From an uncultured Alphaproteobacteria bacterium (GTDB taxonomy: Bacteria; Pseudomonadota; Alphaproteobacteria; Rs-D84): 64,000 nt of DNA. Position 1 is the first letter of the stretch. Each line of letters begins with the position of its first letter. This document shows, piece by piece, positions 44,142 to 52,559 of this stretch. The DNA lies in the NCBI GenBank assembly GCA_944393245.1, contig CALXZM010000001.1:164940-228939 (forward strand). The letters are read 5' to 3'. Under the pieces are notes generated by a model. The model did not search any database. It was given only the letters and a program-made list of their open reading frames with translations, and was not told the origin of the DNA. A program made the translations under genes and the position numbers.

Positions 44142-45647
44142 ATGAGAATAAAAAAATTCTTGTTGTTTTTATTTCTGGCTTTGGCAGTGGTGCCGTGTCA
44201 TGCAGACAGTTTGTTTTTCGAAGATGAACCAATTCAAGACGGATTGAATGTTTTTGATATGTCTGCAACATTTGCCGATATTTATGAAAAGTTAGACGGT
44301 GTAAAATGGGGCGGGAAAAATATAAATGTTGCAATTGAAAGTTTGGAAAATTTAAATTCAAATGCACATATTGCCGCAACAGATGATCGGGTTGTATTGG
44401 TTTGGGGTGACAGTATTATTGCAAATTATCCGCGGCCAAAACCCGGGGATTGGAATGGGTTTGGTGAAATTACAACCGCGTTGGTTTTAAAACTGCGGGA
44501 AAATGACCCGATGTTACATAATGCGTCAACCAGTGAAACGTACCAGTTGGTTGTTGACAGTTTAATGCGTGGCATTGATGAAAATGGGCGGTATATTTAT
44601 TCGCGTAAAGCAGAAATTACAGAAGATGGTCGAATTTTGACCAGTGTCGGAATGGAAGGCGCACGTGACGAACGTGGTAATTGGCGGGTTACCGGAATAT
44701 TCAAGGATTCGCCCGCCGATACGGCCGGAATTCGCGAAGGGGATTTAATTATTTCTGTCAATGGCCAGGATGTTGCCGATTTGTCTGATGCAGATATGGC
44801 CGCTGTTATGTCTGGATTTAATTCCGGTACATCAAAGATAAAGGTTTTATCCCCCAGTGGGGAAAAAGATGTTGTTTTGCGTCGGGCGACAATAATATTG
44901 GCTGATTCGGATATCGTTCACCGCAGTGATGTGGATGATGGTGGAATTTTGGAAATAATTGTTCACAAGGTTTCAGATAATACCGCATCAATTGTTAATG
45001 AAGCGTTGGCTAAATATCCCGACGTTTCCGGTATAATATTAGATTTACGTGCGGCAACCGGTGATGATGAACGGGCGGCGGCCAAATTGGCGGGATTGTT
45101 CATTGGGCAGCAGCCTGTTATGCGTATAGTTGAAACAGCCAAGGATGAAGTAGAGGTTTTGCCCGGCGGTGATGCGGTGACTGATGCACCAGTGGTTGTG
45201 TTAATGTCTGATATGACACGGGGCACGGCCGAAGCATTGGTGGCGGCGTTTTATGAAAATGAACGTGGGGTTTTGGTTGGTACACCGACCGCCGGCAGTG
45301 CGCGAATCGCAACGCGGATAAATCTGGAAAACGGTGGTGCATTGGAATTATTGAACAAAGTTATCAAAACGGGCAGTGGGCGTGACATTGATGGACGTGG
45401 AATTTTTCCAATTGTGTGTTTATCAAACATTCGTTCGGTCAGCCAGCAAAATGCATTCTTTTTGAATGTGATAAATAATGATTTTAATTCCAGGGATTTT
45501 AACAGTGAAGATGATGTTGATGCTGATGCGGTACGGCGTGGATGCCCGGTTATCACCAGTGGAACTGATGAAGATGCCGCGGCGGCGGCTGTATCTGCAA
45601 AAATATTGACTGATAAAAAGCTTTACAATAAACTAATTGCTGAATAA
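44142..45647 (+). CDS. S41-type C-terminal processing protease homologue, active site lost
   Basis: 501 residues. Signal peptide (1-19), then a PDZ domain (K-D-S-P-A-D-T-A-G-I-R-E-G-D-L-I) and the S41 core. In active Tsp/CtpA the Ser motif is S-A-S-A-S-E and the Lys motif is T-F-G-K-G. Here the aligned stretches are M-T-R-G-T-A-E and T-A-G-S-A-R, so both the catalytic Ser and Lys appear absent. The protein may be a PDZ scaffold or regulator. AGGGGGGG precedes the ATG; GTG one codon earlier is possible. Confidence 0.75.
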   Translation: MRIKKFLLFLFLALAVVPCHADSLFFEDEPIQDGLNVFDMSATFADIYEKLDGVKWGGKNINVAIESLENLNSNAHIAATDDRVVLVWGDSIIANYPRPKPGDWNGFGEITTALVLKLRENDPMLHNASTSETYQLVVDSLMRGIDENGRYIYSRKAEITEDGRILTSVGMEGARDERGNWRVTGIFKDSPADTAGIREGDLIISVNGQDVADLSDADMAAVMSGFNSGTSKIKVLSPSGEKDVVLRRATIILADSDIVHRSDVDDGGILEIIVHKVSDNTASIVNEALAKYPDVSGIILDLRAATGDDERAAAKLAGLFIGQQPVMRIVETAKDEVEVLPGGDAVTDAPVVVLMSDMTRGTAEALVAAFYENERGVLVGTPTAGSARIATRINLENGGALELLNKVIKTGSGRDIDGRGIFPIVCLSNIRSVSQQNAFFLNVINNDFNSRDFNSEDDVDADAVRRGCPVITSGTDEDAAAAAVSAKILTDKKLYNKLIAE

Positions 45648-45657
45648 GTATAAATAT

Positions 45658-46371
45658 ATGGGGCATGGTATGTTTTTAACACACGACAATAAAATCAAAT
45701 GGCAATGGATTGGTTGGGGGGCGATTTTAACAACTGTATTGGTCGTGTCTGGAATTGCATGGTTTGACAAGCCTGTTTATTTATTCTTGCGACAGTTTGA
45801 TTGTTGGCTGTGGCGGTTATTTGATTTAATTTTTGATGCGAAAATGTGGATTATCGTATCGTTTATTGTGTTGTTGGTGTTCTATATTAAAAAAAGTATT
45901 AAATCCAAACCCAGGTACAGAAACAGTAAAAATCAGCCCAGTTTGATGGCTTGTTTTAATGACGCGTTTGATAAAATACGTAACAGTTATGCGTTTTATG
46001 TTTTATGTTCTGTGTTGGTGGCCAGTATAGTTGGTAAATTATTGAAAATTGTTATTGGGCGTATGCGGCCCGTGTTTTTCGAAGCACTGGATAAAACAGG
46101 TTTTGTTCCTTTTTCAACAGATTGGGCATTTAATTCTATGCCGTCGGGACATACGTTTGCGTCTTTTGCGGGGCTGGTAATGTTGGGATTGTTGGCACCA
46201 AAAATAAAGTGGTTTACGTGGACGTTGGCAATTATAATTGGGGTGTCACGTGTATGCGTTGGCGCACATTGGCCGTCTGATGTAATATTCGGGGCTTTTA
46301 TCGGTATGGTTGCTGCTGATTTGGTCAAGGCTGGATTACGGTATTATAATTCAGACAGGGAAGATAAGTAG
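45658..46371 (+). CDS. PAP2-superfamily membrane phosphatase
   Basis: About 237 residues with six hydrophobic segments. The three PAP2 motifs are present: K-I-V-I-G-R-M-R-P, P-S-G-H-T, and S-R-V-C-V-G-A-H-W-P-S-D-V. It dephosphorylates lipid phosphates such as undecaprenyl pyrophosphate or lipid A; exact substrate unknown. Start uncertain: ATG 45658, ATG 45670 (GGGG upstream) or TTG 45637. Confidence 0.85.
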   Translation: MGHGMFLTHDNKIKWQWIGWGAILTTVLVVSGIAWFDKPVYLFLRQFDCWLWRLFDLIFDAKMWIIVSFIVLLVFYIKKSIKSKPRYRNSKNQPSLMACFNDAFDKIRNSYAFYVLCSVLVASIVGKLLKIVIGRMRPVFFEALDKTGFVPFSTDWAFNSMPSGHTFASFAGLVMLGLLAPKIKWFTWTLAIIIGVSRVCVGAHWPSDVIFGAFIGMVAADLVKAGLRYYNSDREDK

Positions 46372-46428
46372 TAATTTATTTATCCAAATACCTAACATTT
46401 TTGTCTTTTTTATGATAAAATCCAGGGT

Positions 46429-48684
46429 ATGGCAAGAAAATCAAAAATTTTACCAGACAGTATTTCTGTTGCGTTAAAAAGTTTAATAAAGCGTATCACA
46501 GGTGGTGTCCTGTTGGGGGTGGCACTGTGGGCATTGTATGCATTGGTGTTTTTTAATCCTTACTTGGATGGATTCGCCGTGGCCAGTACGTTTGGTGAAC
46601 AATCCGTTATGGGGCAAATCGTTGGATTCTTGCGGTATGGAATTGGATTTGTGCCGACTTTGTTTTGTATATTATGCGTTGCGCGATGGGGATTGGCGTG
46701 GTTGGCAAATTGGCAGGAATCTGTGTCGCCGGAATATAATTTTTTGCGCTGTTTTGTTGCGGTGTGTGCCGGTGCGGCGGGGTTGGGATTGTTGGCACCA
46801 AATTCAACGTTTGGCGGTATGTTGGGCGCAATTGTTGCCACAGATATTGGTGCGTTAATTGGTGTATGGGGTGTTTTGCTGGGAATTGTGGCGTTGGGAA
46901 TATTTGTCGTCCTGGGGGCGATGCTGTTACATATTAAATGGGGACATATTAAAAACGCGGCAAATATAGTATGGCGTGGTGTGCGGTGGTTTTTGTCAGT
47001 GTTTCATTTGGTGGCACCGGTACAGCATTCCGATTCTGATGAAGCCGACGATATTGATGATTCGGATGATGATGTGGATTCTGAAAATGCCGATGACGAT
47101 GGGGCCGATGTTACAGAAACAAAACCGGCGCGTCGGCGTGCGCGGCGTACAACACGTTCAGTACGTGTTAAATCCAATGCCGGTGAACATGAATATCAAT
47201 TGCCTGATCCGTCGTTTTTGGAACGATCTGATTTTGGTAAAAATGTTATTACCCCGGAATTAAAGCGTAATGCCGCCGCGATGGAGGTACATTTTGCCGA
47301 ATACGGGGTTCAGGGCAAGGTGGTCGGAATCAGACCGGGACCAATTATTACGCTGTATGAATTTATGCCAAAAAGTGGCGTCAGAATGGTTGATATCAGC
47401 AAAACAGTAGAAGATATGACACGTGCCATGGCCACGGAAAACATTCGCATAGCGCATATCCCCAGTACGCAATTAATCGGTGTTGAAATGGTTAATATAA
47501 CGCGACAAACCGTGCGGTTTCAATCACTGATAGATAATGATTTATTTATACATTCAAAATATAAAATCCCGTTGGCGTTGGGGGTTAATATCGGTGGAAA
47601 TCCAATGTATTTTGATTTGGCCAAAATGCCACATATGTTAATTGCTGGGCGTACGGGGTCTGGGAAATCAGTGTTCGTGCAATCTATTATAATGTCAATT
47701 GTTTATCATTTTACGCCTGATAAATGCAAATTGATAATAATTGACCCCAAGGGTGTGGATTTCGGATTCTGGGATGATATTCCACATTTGATAACACCAA
47801 TTGTTAAACTGGATGCGGGGGCCGCGGTTAATGCTTTGAAATGGGCGGTTGGGGAAATGGAAAACCGGTACAAGCAATTGCAAAAACTGAATGCGCGCAA
47901 CATAGAAAGTTATAATGAAATTGCCGCACAAAAACGCGCCAGTGGTGAAAAAGTAACAGAACAGGTGGCCGTCGGCACTGATGAAGAAACTGGTGAATTG
48001 CTGTTTGAAACGCATGATGTTGATTTGTCAGATATGCCGTATATTGTAATTATTATTGATGAAGTTGCTGATTTGATGAGTATGGCACGCAAAGAGGTCG
48101 AAGCATGCGTTCAACGTATTGCACAAAAGGCACGTGCCGCCGGTATTCATTTGGTTATGGCGACCCAGCGTCCAGACGCAACAACAATTACCGGCGTAAT
48201 CAAAGCCAATTTCCCAACACGTGTTTCTTTCCAGGCACGCAGTCGTATTGATTCTATGACAACGTTGGGTGAAAAGGGTGCGGAACAATTGTTGCCGTGT
48301 GGTGATATGTTATTTAGCGAGGCCGGCCGTGTTCCAGTACGTATACATGGGGCGTTTATATCAGATGAAGAAATGAATCGTGTGGGTGATTTTCTGCGGT
48401 CACAGGGGACGCCTGAATACGCCGACGGGGTGACGGATGGTGATGGCGGTGGTGATGGTGCAATACCGGGTATCCCGGGTGCAATTGCAGGCAAGGGTGA
48501 TAAAGATTCTGATTTGTATGCCCAGGCCAAGGAAATTGTGTTGCGGGATAAAAAGCCAACTATTTCATATATCCAACGGCGTTTGGGCATAGGATATAAC
48601 AAGGCCGCTGGATTAATGGAACGTATGGAGGCCGACGGTATCGTCAGTCCGCCAGATGCAAATAACAAACGGCATATTTTATAA
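46429..48684 (+). CDS. ftsK: FtsK DNA translocase
   Basis: 751 residues. Four N-terminal membrane helices, an acidic linker (D-rich, about 205-228) and a RecA-like motor with G-R-T-G-S-G-K-S-V and I-I-D-E-V-A-D-L. The C-terminal gamma winged helix (P-T-I-S-Y-I-Q-R-R-L-G-I-G-Y-N-K-A) recognises KOPS. It pumps DNA at the septum and activates XerD, which is also in the window. Confidence 0.97.
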   Translation: MARKSKILPDSISVALKSLIKRITGGVLLGVALWALYALVFFNPYLDGFAVASTFGEQSVMGQIVGFLRYGIGFVPTLFCILCVARWGLAWLANWQESVSPEYNFLRCFVAVCAGAAGLGLLAPNSTFGGMLGAIVATDIGALIGVWGVLLGIVALGIFVVLGAMLLHIKWGHIKNAANIVWRGVRWFLSVFHLVAPVQHSDSDEADDIDDSDDDVDSENADDDGADVTETKPARRRARRTTRSVRVKSNAGEHEYQLPDPSFLERSDFGKNVITPELKRNAAAMEVHFAEYGVQGKVVGIRPGPIITLYEFMPKSGVRMVDISKTVEDMTRAMATENIRIAHIPSTQLIGVEMVNITRQTVRFQSLIDNDLFIHSKYKIPLALGVNIGGNPMYFDLAKMPHMLIAGRTGSGKSVFVQSIIMSIVYHFTPDKCKLIIIDPKGVDFGFWDDIPHLITPIVKLDAGAAVNALKWAVGEMENRYKQLQKLNARNIESYNEIAAQKRASGEKVTEQVAVGTDEETGELLFETHDVDLSDMPYIVIIIDEVADLMSMARKEVEACVQRIAQKARAAGIHLVMATQRPDATTITGVIKANFPTRVSFQARSRIDSMTTLGEKGAEQLLPCGDMLFSEAGRVPVRIHGAFISDEEMNRVGDFLRSQGTPEYADGVTDGDGGGDGAIPGIPGAIAGKGDKDSDLYAQAKEIVLRDKKPTISYIQRRLGIGYNKAAGLMERMEADGIVSPPDANNKRHIL

Positions 48685-48774
48685 TGTAACAGGAAATCCG
48701 TCATTATGGCGGATTTTCTGCTTTTTTATGGGGGTATTTTGTGGTATAATTTTTATAAAAAGGAGAATTATCAG

Positions 48775-49986
48775 ATGAAAAAAAGTTTATCTTTATTTGG
48801 GTTGGCGGTTGCCTTGTTCGGTGTTGCGCCTGTGTTTGCTGCGACCAATTCTGGAACACGTGCAGGATCCAGTGTTGATTTGACGTCTGCGCCGGCGGTT
48901 CGTGAACGTACACAGGTTAACTATGAAAAATATACAACGCGTACGTCAACAAAAACATATGACCAGGCGGATGCTAAAAACATATATTACACCCAGCCTG
49001 CAAACCGCAGTCAACTGTACAGCCAATATGGCAATTCAACAAATGTTGCACCGGTACGCACAACACGGGCACAAACATATCGTACAGAACTGCGTCGTAA
49101 ATATTATCTGGCGCATCCGTTCTTTCAACCGACCAAGGGTAAGTTTGGTTCTGTGACCGATTTAGCATATAATTCAAATTCATATGATTTGGCATTAACC
49201 CCAGGGACAGATGTCACCATGACTGATACAAATGCCACGTGGAATATGAATCAGTTTTCAATCAAAGAAGATTTTAGTTACGGTATAACTGACAGATTGG
49301 CTGTTTTGGCAACTGCACGTTTTGACATCAGCGATTATAAATTTGATTGGTCTTTGCCACAAACGCCGGATGATTCAATGGATGATAATGGATTTAATCT
49401 GTTGGGATTGGGATTGCAATGGCGTTTTGCGGATACTGAAAACTGGATTGCAACCGCATCTGCTTATTATCAATATCAGCAGGATATTTCCAATAACATT
49501 GTTTTGGATTTAAAGGCTGGATATAAAATTAGTTCGTCAACAATATACGGATTGGTACGTGGATGGTATTTGAACTTTGACGGAAATTCGTATGGTAATG
49601 GTGTAAACGGCAAAACAGAAACTGGCCAGGATGCAACTTTCTTCTTGGCGTATAATACGGATGCTGATAACACATTCTATGTAGAAGGCGGTTTGGGTGT
49701 GTTCAGTGTTCTGGATGAAGATTGGACTTTAAATGTAGAAGCCATATTGGGTAATTATGATTGGCATAATCAGGCCAGTCTGAAAGCTGCAATCGGTTGG
49801 CAGCCAAATGATTGGTTCGCGCTGAATCTGTACGGCAGAATGGCATTGTGGGATTCCGCCAATGGCAAAGATTTGTCAGTATGGCAGACAGATGCCACAG
49901 ATGGCGTACTGCGCAGAATGGGAACAGCAAATCTGGATAACTATTCCGATTTCTCGGTTGGGTTACAGGCAATATTTATGTTCTAG
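48775..49986 (+). CDS. outer-membrane beta-barrel protein 1
   Basis: 403 residues. Signal peptide with A-F-A-A-T-like cleavage (about 1-23), then a Thr/Tyr/Arg-rich stretch (30-120) and a C-terminal barrel of alternating residues ending A-I-F-M-F, the aromatic end recognised by BamA. It shares S-Y-G-I-T-D-R-L with the next protein's S-Y-G-I-N-D-R-L, so they are probably related. AAGGAG precedes the ATG at 48775. Channel specificity unknown. Confidence 0.75.
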   Translation: MKKSLSLFGLAVALFGVAPVFAATNSGTRAGSSVDLTSAPAVRERTQVNYEKYTTRTSTKTYDQADAKNIYYTQPANRSQLYSQYGNSTNVAPVRTTRAQTYRTELRRKYYLAHPFFQPTKGKFGSVTDLAYNSNSYDLALTPGTDVTMTDTNATWNMNQFSIKEDFSYGITDRLAVLATARFDISDYKFDWSLPQTPDDSMDDNGFNLLGLGLQWRFADTENWIATASAYYQYQQDISNNIVLDLKAGYKISSSTIYGLVRGWYLNFDGNSYGNGVNGKTETGQDATFFLAYNTDADNTFYVEGGLGVFSVLDEDWTLNVEAILGNYDWHNQASLKAAIGWQPNDWFALNLYGRMALWDSANGKDLSVWQTDATDGVLRRMGTANLDNYSDFSVGLQAIFMF

Positions 49987-49999
49987 GAAAATATGGTCT

Positions 50000-50025
50000 T
50001 TTGCCGGGTGACAGGTTTGTCACCC
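50000..50025. other. perfect hairpin between the two barrel genes
   Basis: CCGGGTGACA pairs with TGTCACCCGG around GGTT. No T-run follows, so it is more likely an mRNA stabiliser or attenuator than a terminator. Confidence 0.7.
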
Positions 50026-50066
50026 GGACAATATTGTAATATACAAATATAGTTAAAGGGAGAGAG

Positions 50067-50795
50067 ATGCGTAAATTTTTAGCCAGTTTATTCGCTGTCT
50101 TTGTTGGTATTATGCCGATTGTTGGTGGGGCACGTGCAGATGGTTTGGATTATGATACGTCAGATCCGCTGTATATGCTGAAAACCAACGATGTATTATC
50201 GGAAACCACACTGACGTATTGGGACAATATTTTGCGTTTGGGGCAAACGGTTTCGTACGGTATAAATGACAGATTGTCCATTGGTGTAAATGCCGTATTT
50301 CAACAGGATTTTGACGGGGGCCAGGATGGTTTTGGTGCCGTTGATTTGGGTGGTGTTTATCGTGTTGGAACGGCGTCTGGCAACAGTGCACGAATAATTT
50401 CGGACGTTTTGTTCGGGTTAAAATTTGGCGGTTCTTCGCATGTGCGTACGCCTGATTATGCGGATTCTACATATTATGTTGGATACAGATTTGGTCGCCA
50501 GTGGGCGGGCATGACATTGGCCGCAACAATTAAGTCCAGTTGGATTTTTGATGATGTGCCATTTGGTATGGCGTATATAGATTTCACGCCAGAGGCATAT
50601 TTTCGTATAGCCGAAGATTGGCGATTGGGCGCACAATTTACTTTGCGCAAGGCAACAAACCCACATTATAACCAGGAATGGTTAGGGGGCAAAATTGTTC
50701 GTCAATATGGACGTACGCAGTATGCAGCGCATTTGGATTATGAATTTGAAAGTGATGATTTACAGGTTGGCGTTAATGTAAATATATTATTTTAA
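50067..50795 (+). CDS. outer-membrane beta-barrel protein 2
   Basis: 242 residues. Signal peptide ends near A-R-A-D (about residue 24); the rest is barrel-like with alternating strands and ends V-N-V-N-I-L-F with a C-terminal Phe. GGGAGAG precedes the ATG. Terminator follows. Role unknown. Confidence 0.7.
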   Translation: MRKFLASLFAVFVGIMPIVGGARADGLDYDTSDPLYMLKTNDVLSETTLTYWDNILRLGQTVSYGINDRLSIGVNAVFQQDFDGGQDGFGAVDLGGVYRVGTASGNSARIISDVLFGLKFGGSSHVRTPDYADSTYYVGYRFGRQWAGMTLAATIKSSWIFDDVPFGMAYIDFTPEAYFRIAEDWRLGAQFTLRKATNPHYNQEWLGGKIVRQYGRTQYAAHLDYEFESDDLQVGVNVNILF

Positions 50796-50796
50796 T

Positions 50797-50831
50797 AAAA
50801 ATAACCCCGATGCATTCGGGGTTATTTTTTT
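50797..50831. terminator. bidirectional terminator between barrel 2 and rarA
   Basis: AATAACCCCGA pairs with TCGGGGTTATT around TGCAT, with eight T after and A-rich sequence before. Confidence 0.9.
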
Positions 50832-52108
50832 TCACGATTGATTTTTTCGCGTAATCCATCCCAATAATCCAGACGCTTTTTTATTTCGCGTTCAAAACCG
50901 CGTTCTATGGGGTGATAGAATTTTTGGCGTGGCATTGATTCTGGAAAACAATTTTGTCCCGAAAAGCCAGATGCTGTATCTGGTTCATATATGTATCCAG
51001 CGCCATAGCCCATTTCACGCATCATGCGTGTTGGTGCATTCAATATATTTTTTGGGGGCATTAAACTGCCCGTATCGCGTGCTGCGCGGTATGCAGCATT
51101 TTGTGCGCGATAGTTTGCGGTGCTTTTGGGCGCGGTGCCCAGATATATAACCAATTCTGTCAGGGCCAGGTCGCCTTCTGGACTGCCCATGCGTTCATAT
51201 ACCTGCCATGTGGCCAGGGCAATTTGCATTGCGTTCGGATCGGCCAGACCAATATCTTCCATTGCGAATCGGGTCAGACGACGAAACAGATACATCGGAT
51301 CCTGGCCAGATGTCATCATGCGGGCCGTCCAATATAATGCCGCGTCTGTATCACTGGCGCGTAATGATTTGTGAACCGCAGAAATCAGATTATAATGTTC
51401 GTCACCAGATTTGTCGGATAATGGTGCGCGTTTCTGAATTGCATTATCCAGGGCATCTGGGGTCAGTTTCTTTTTGAAATTTGCACTGGTCAAATATTCA
51501 ATTGTGTTTAATAAAAAGCGCGCATCGCCGTCCGACATTTTTGCCAGGTGCAGGCGCGCATCATCATCCAGTGGCAGTTTTTTGTTCAAAAATTCTTCGG
51601 CCCGCGATATCAGTGTCATTAAATCTGTTGTGGACAGGGGCTGTAAAACCCCGACATGGCAACGCGACAATAATGCGTTGTTTAAATTAAAACTGGGGTT
51701 TTCGGTTGTTGCACCCATGAATACAACGGTGCCATCTTCTAGATATGGTAATAAAGTATCCTGTTGCGTTTTGTTAAAACGGTGGATTTCGTCGATAAAT
51801 AATAATGTACTGCGGCCAATATCACGATTCATACGTGCGGCATCCATTGCCTTTTTTATATCGGCAGTACCAGAAAATACCGCAGACATTGGAACAAAAT
51901 CCATATCAACTGATTTTGCCAATGCGCGTGCAATTGTTGTTTTGCCACAGCCCGGCGGGCCCCATAAAATCAGATTTGATAATTTATGATTATCAACCAT
52001 GCGACGAACCAGGCCATTTTCGCCCAATAATTGTGGTTGACCAACAATGTCGTCTATGGTTGCAGGGCGCATAATATCGGCCAAAGGTCTGCTTTCTGGT
52101 TGTGGCAT
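50822..52108 (-). CDS. rarA: RarA/MgsA replication-associated recombination ATPase
   Basis: 428 residues. AAA+ core with G-P-P-G-C-G-K-T-T, I-D-E-I-H-R-F-N and G-A-T-T-E-N-P-S; the C-terminal region has E-D-I-G-L-A-D-P and Y-G-A-G-Y. It acts at stalled forks. Convergent with the barrel gene; its stop lies within the shared terminator. Confidence 0.93.
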   Translation of the reverse strand: MPQPESRPLADIMRPATIDDIVGQPQLLGENGLVRRMVDNHKLSNLILWGPPGCGKTTIARALAKSVDMDFVPMSAVFSGTADIKKAMDAARMNRDIGRSTLLFIDEIHRFNKTQQDTLLPYLEDGTVVFMGATTENPSFNLNNALLSRCHVGVLQPLSTTDLMTLISRAEEFLNKKLPLDDDARLHLAKMSDGDARFLLNTIEYLTSANFKKKLTPDALDNAIQKRAPLSDKSGDEHYNLISAVHKSLRASDTDAALYWTARMMTSGQDPMYLFRRLTRFAMEDIGLADPNAMQIALATWQVYERMGSPEGDLALTELVIYLGTAPKSTANYRAQNAAYRAARDTGSLMPPKNILNAPTRMMREMGYGAGYIYEPDTASGFSGQNCFPESMPRQKFYHPIERGFEREIKKRLDYWDGLREKINREKK

Positions 52109-52183
52109 TTTATTTTACTGATGTTTTATTTAATGTTTATTTGTGGTATAATAAATTTTAGTAAAGAAACAAGGATTTTTCAA

Positions 52184-52549
52184 TTGGTAAGTGTAAATAA
52201 AGATTCTGCGGAATTTACGTTGGCGGTGGCAAATTTGGCGGCGGCGGCAATTGCGGCGAATCCGTCCCTGACGATGGAGCAGGCCGTCCGTAATGCACGC
52301 GAAAGTTTGCGTGGGGCATCAATTGGGCCACAGCAAATTGCTGCAACCGTTCAGCCAGACAAAATTCAATGTTTAGAAGATGGTACATGGCATATTATGC
52401 TGCGTCGGTATATACGTCGAAAATTTAATATGACGCCGCAACAGTACAAGGCTAAATGGGGATTGCCAGATGATTATCCGTTTGTTGCACCGAATTATTC
52501 CGCGCGGCGGTCAAAAATTGCTAAAAAATCTGGTTTGGGTAAAAAATAG
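52184..52549 (+). CDS. MucR/Ros-family regulator lacking zinc ligands
   Basis: 121 residues from TTG at 52184 with AAGGA 9 bases upstream. The C-terminus follows the MucR pattern: C-L-E-D-G, then M-T-P-x-Q-Y-x-A-K-W-G-L-P-x-D-Y-P, V-A-P-N-Y and R-S-K-I-A-K-K-S-G-L-G. The second Cys and both zinc-finger His are replaced (C-L-E-D-G-T-W then R-R-Y-I-R-R-K-F), as in zinc-free Mesorhizobium Ros/MucR homologues. A global regulator of envelope or cell-cycle genes is likely. Confidence 0.88.
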   Translation: MVSVNKDSAEFTLAVANLAAAAIAANPSLTMEQAVRNARESLRGASIGPQQIAATVQPDKIQCLEDGTWHIMLRRYIRRKFNMTPQQYKAKWGLPDDYPFVAPNYSARRSKIAKKSGLGKK

Positions 52550-52559
52550 TGGGGATATT

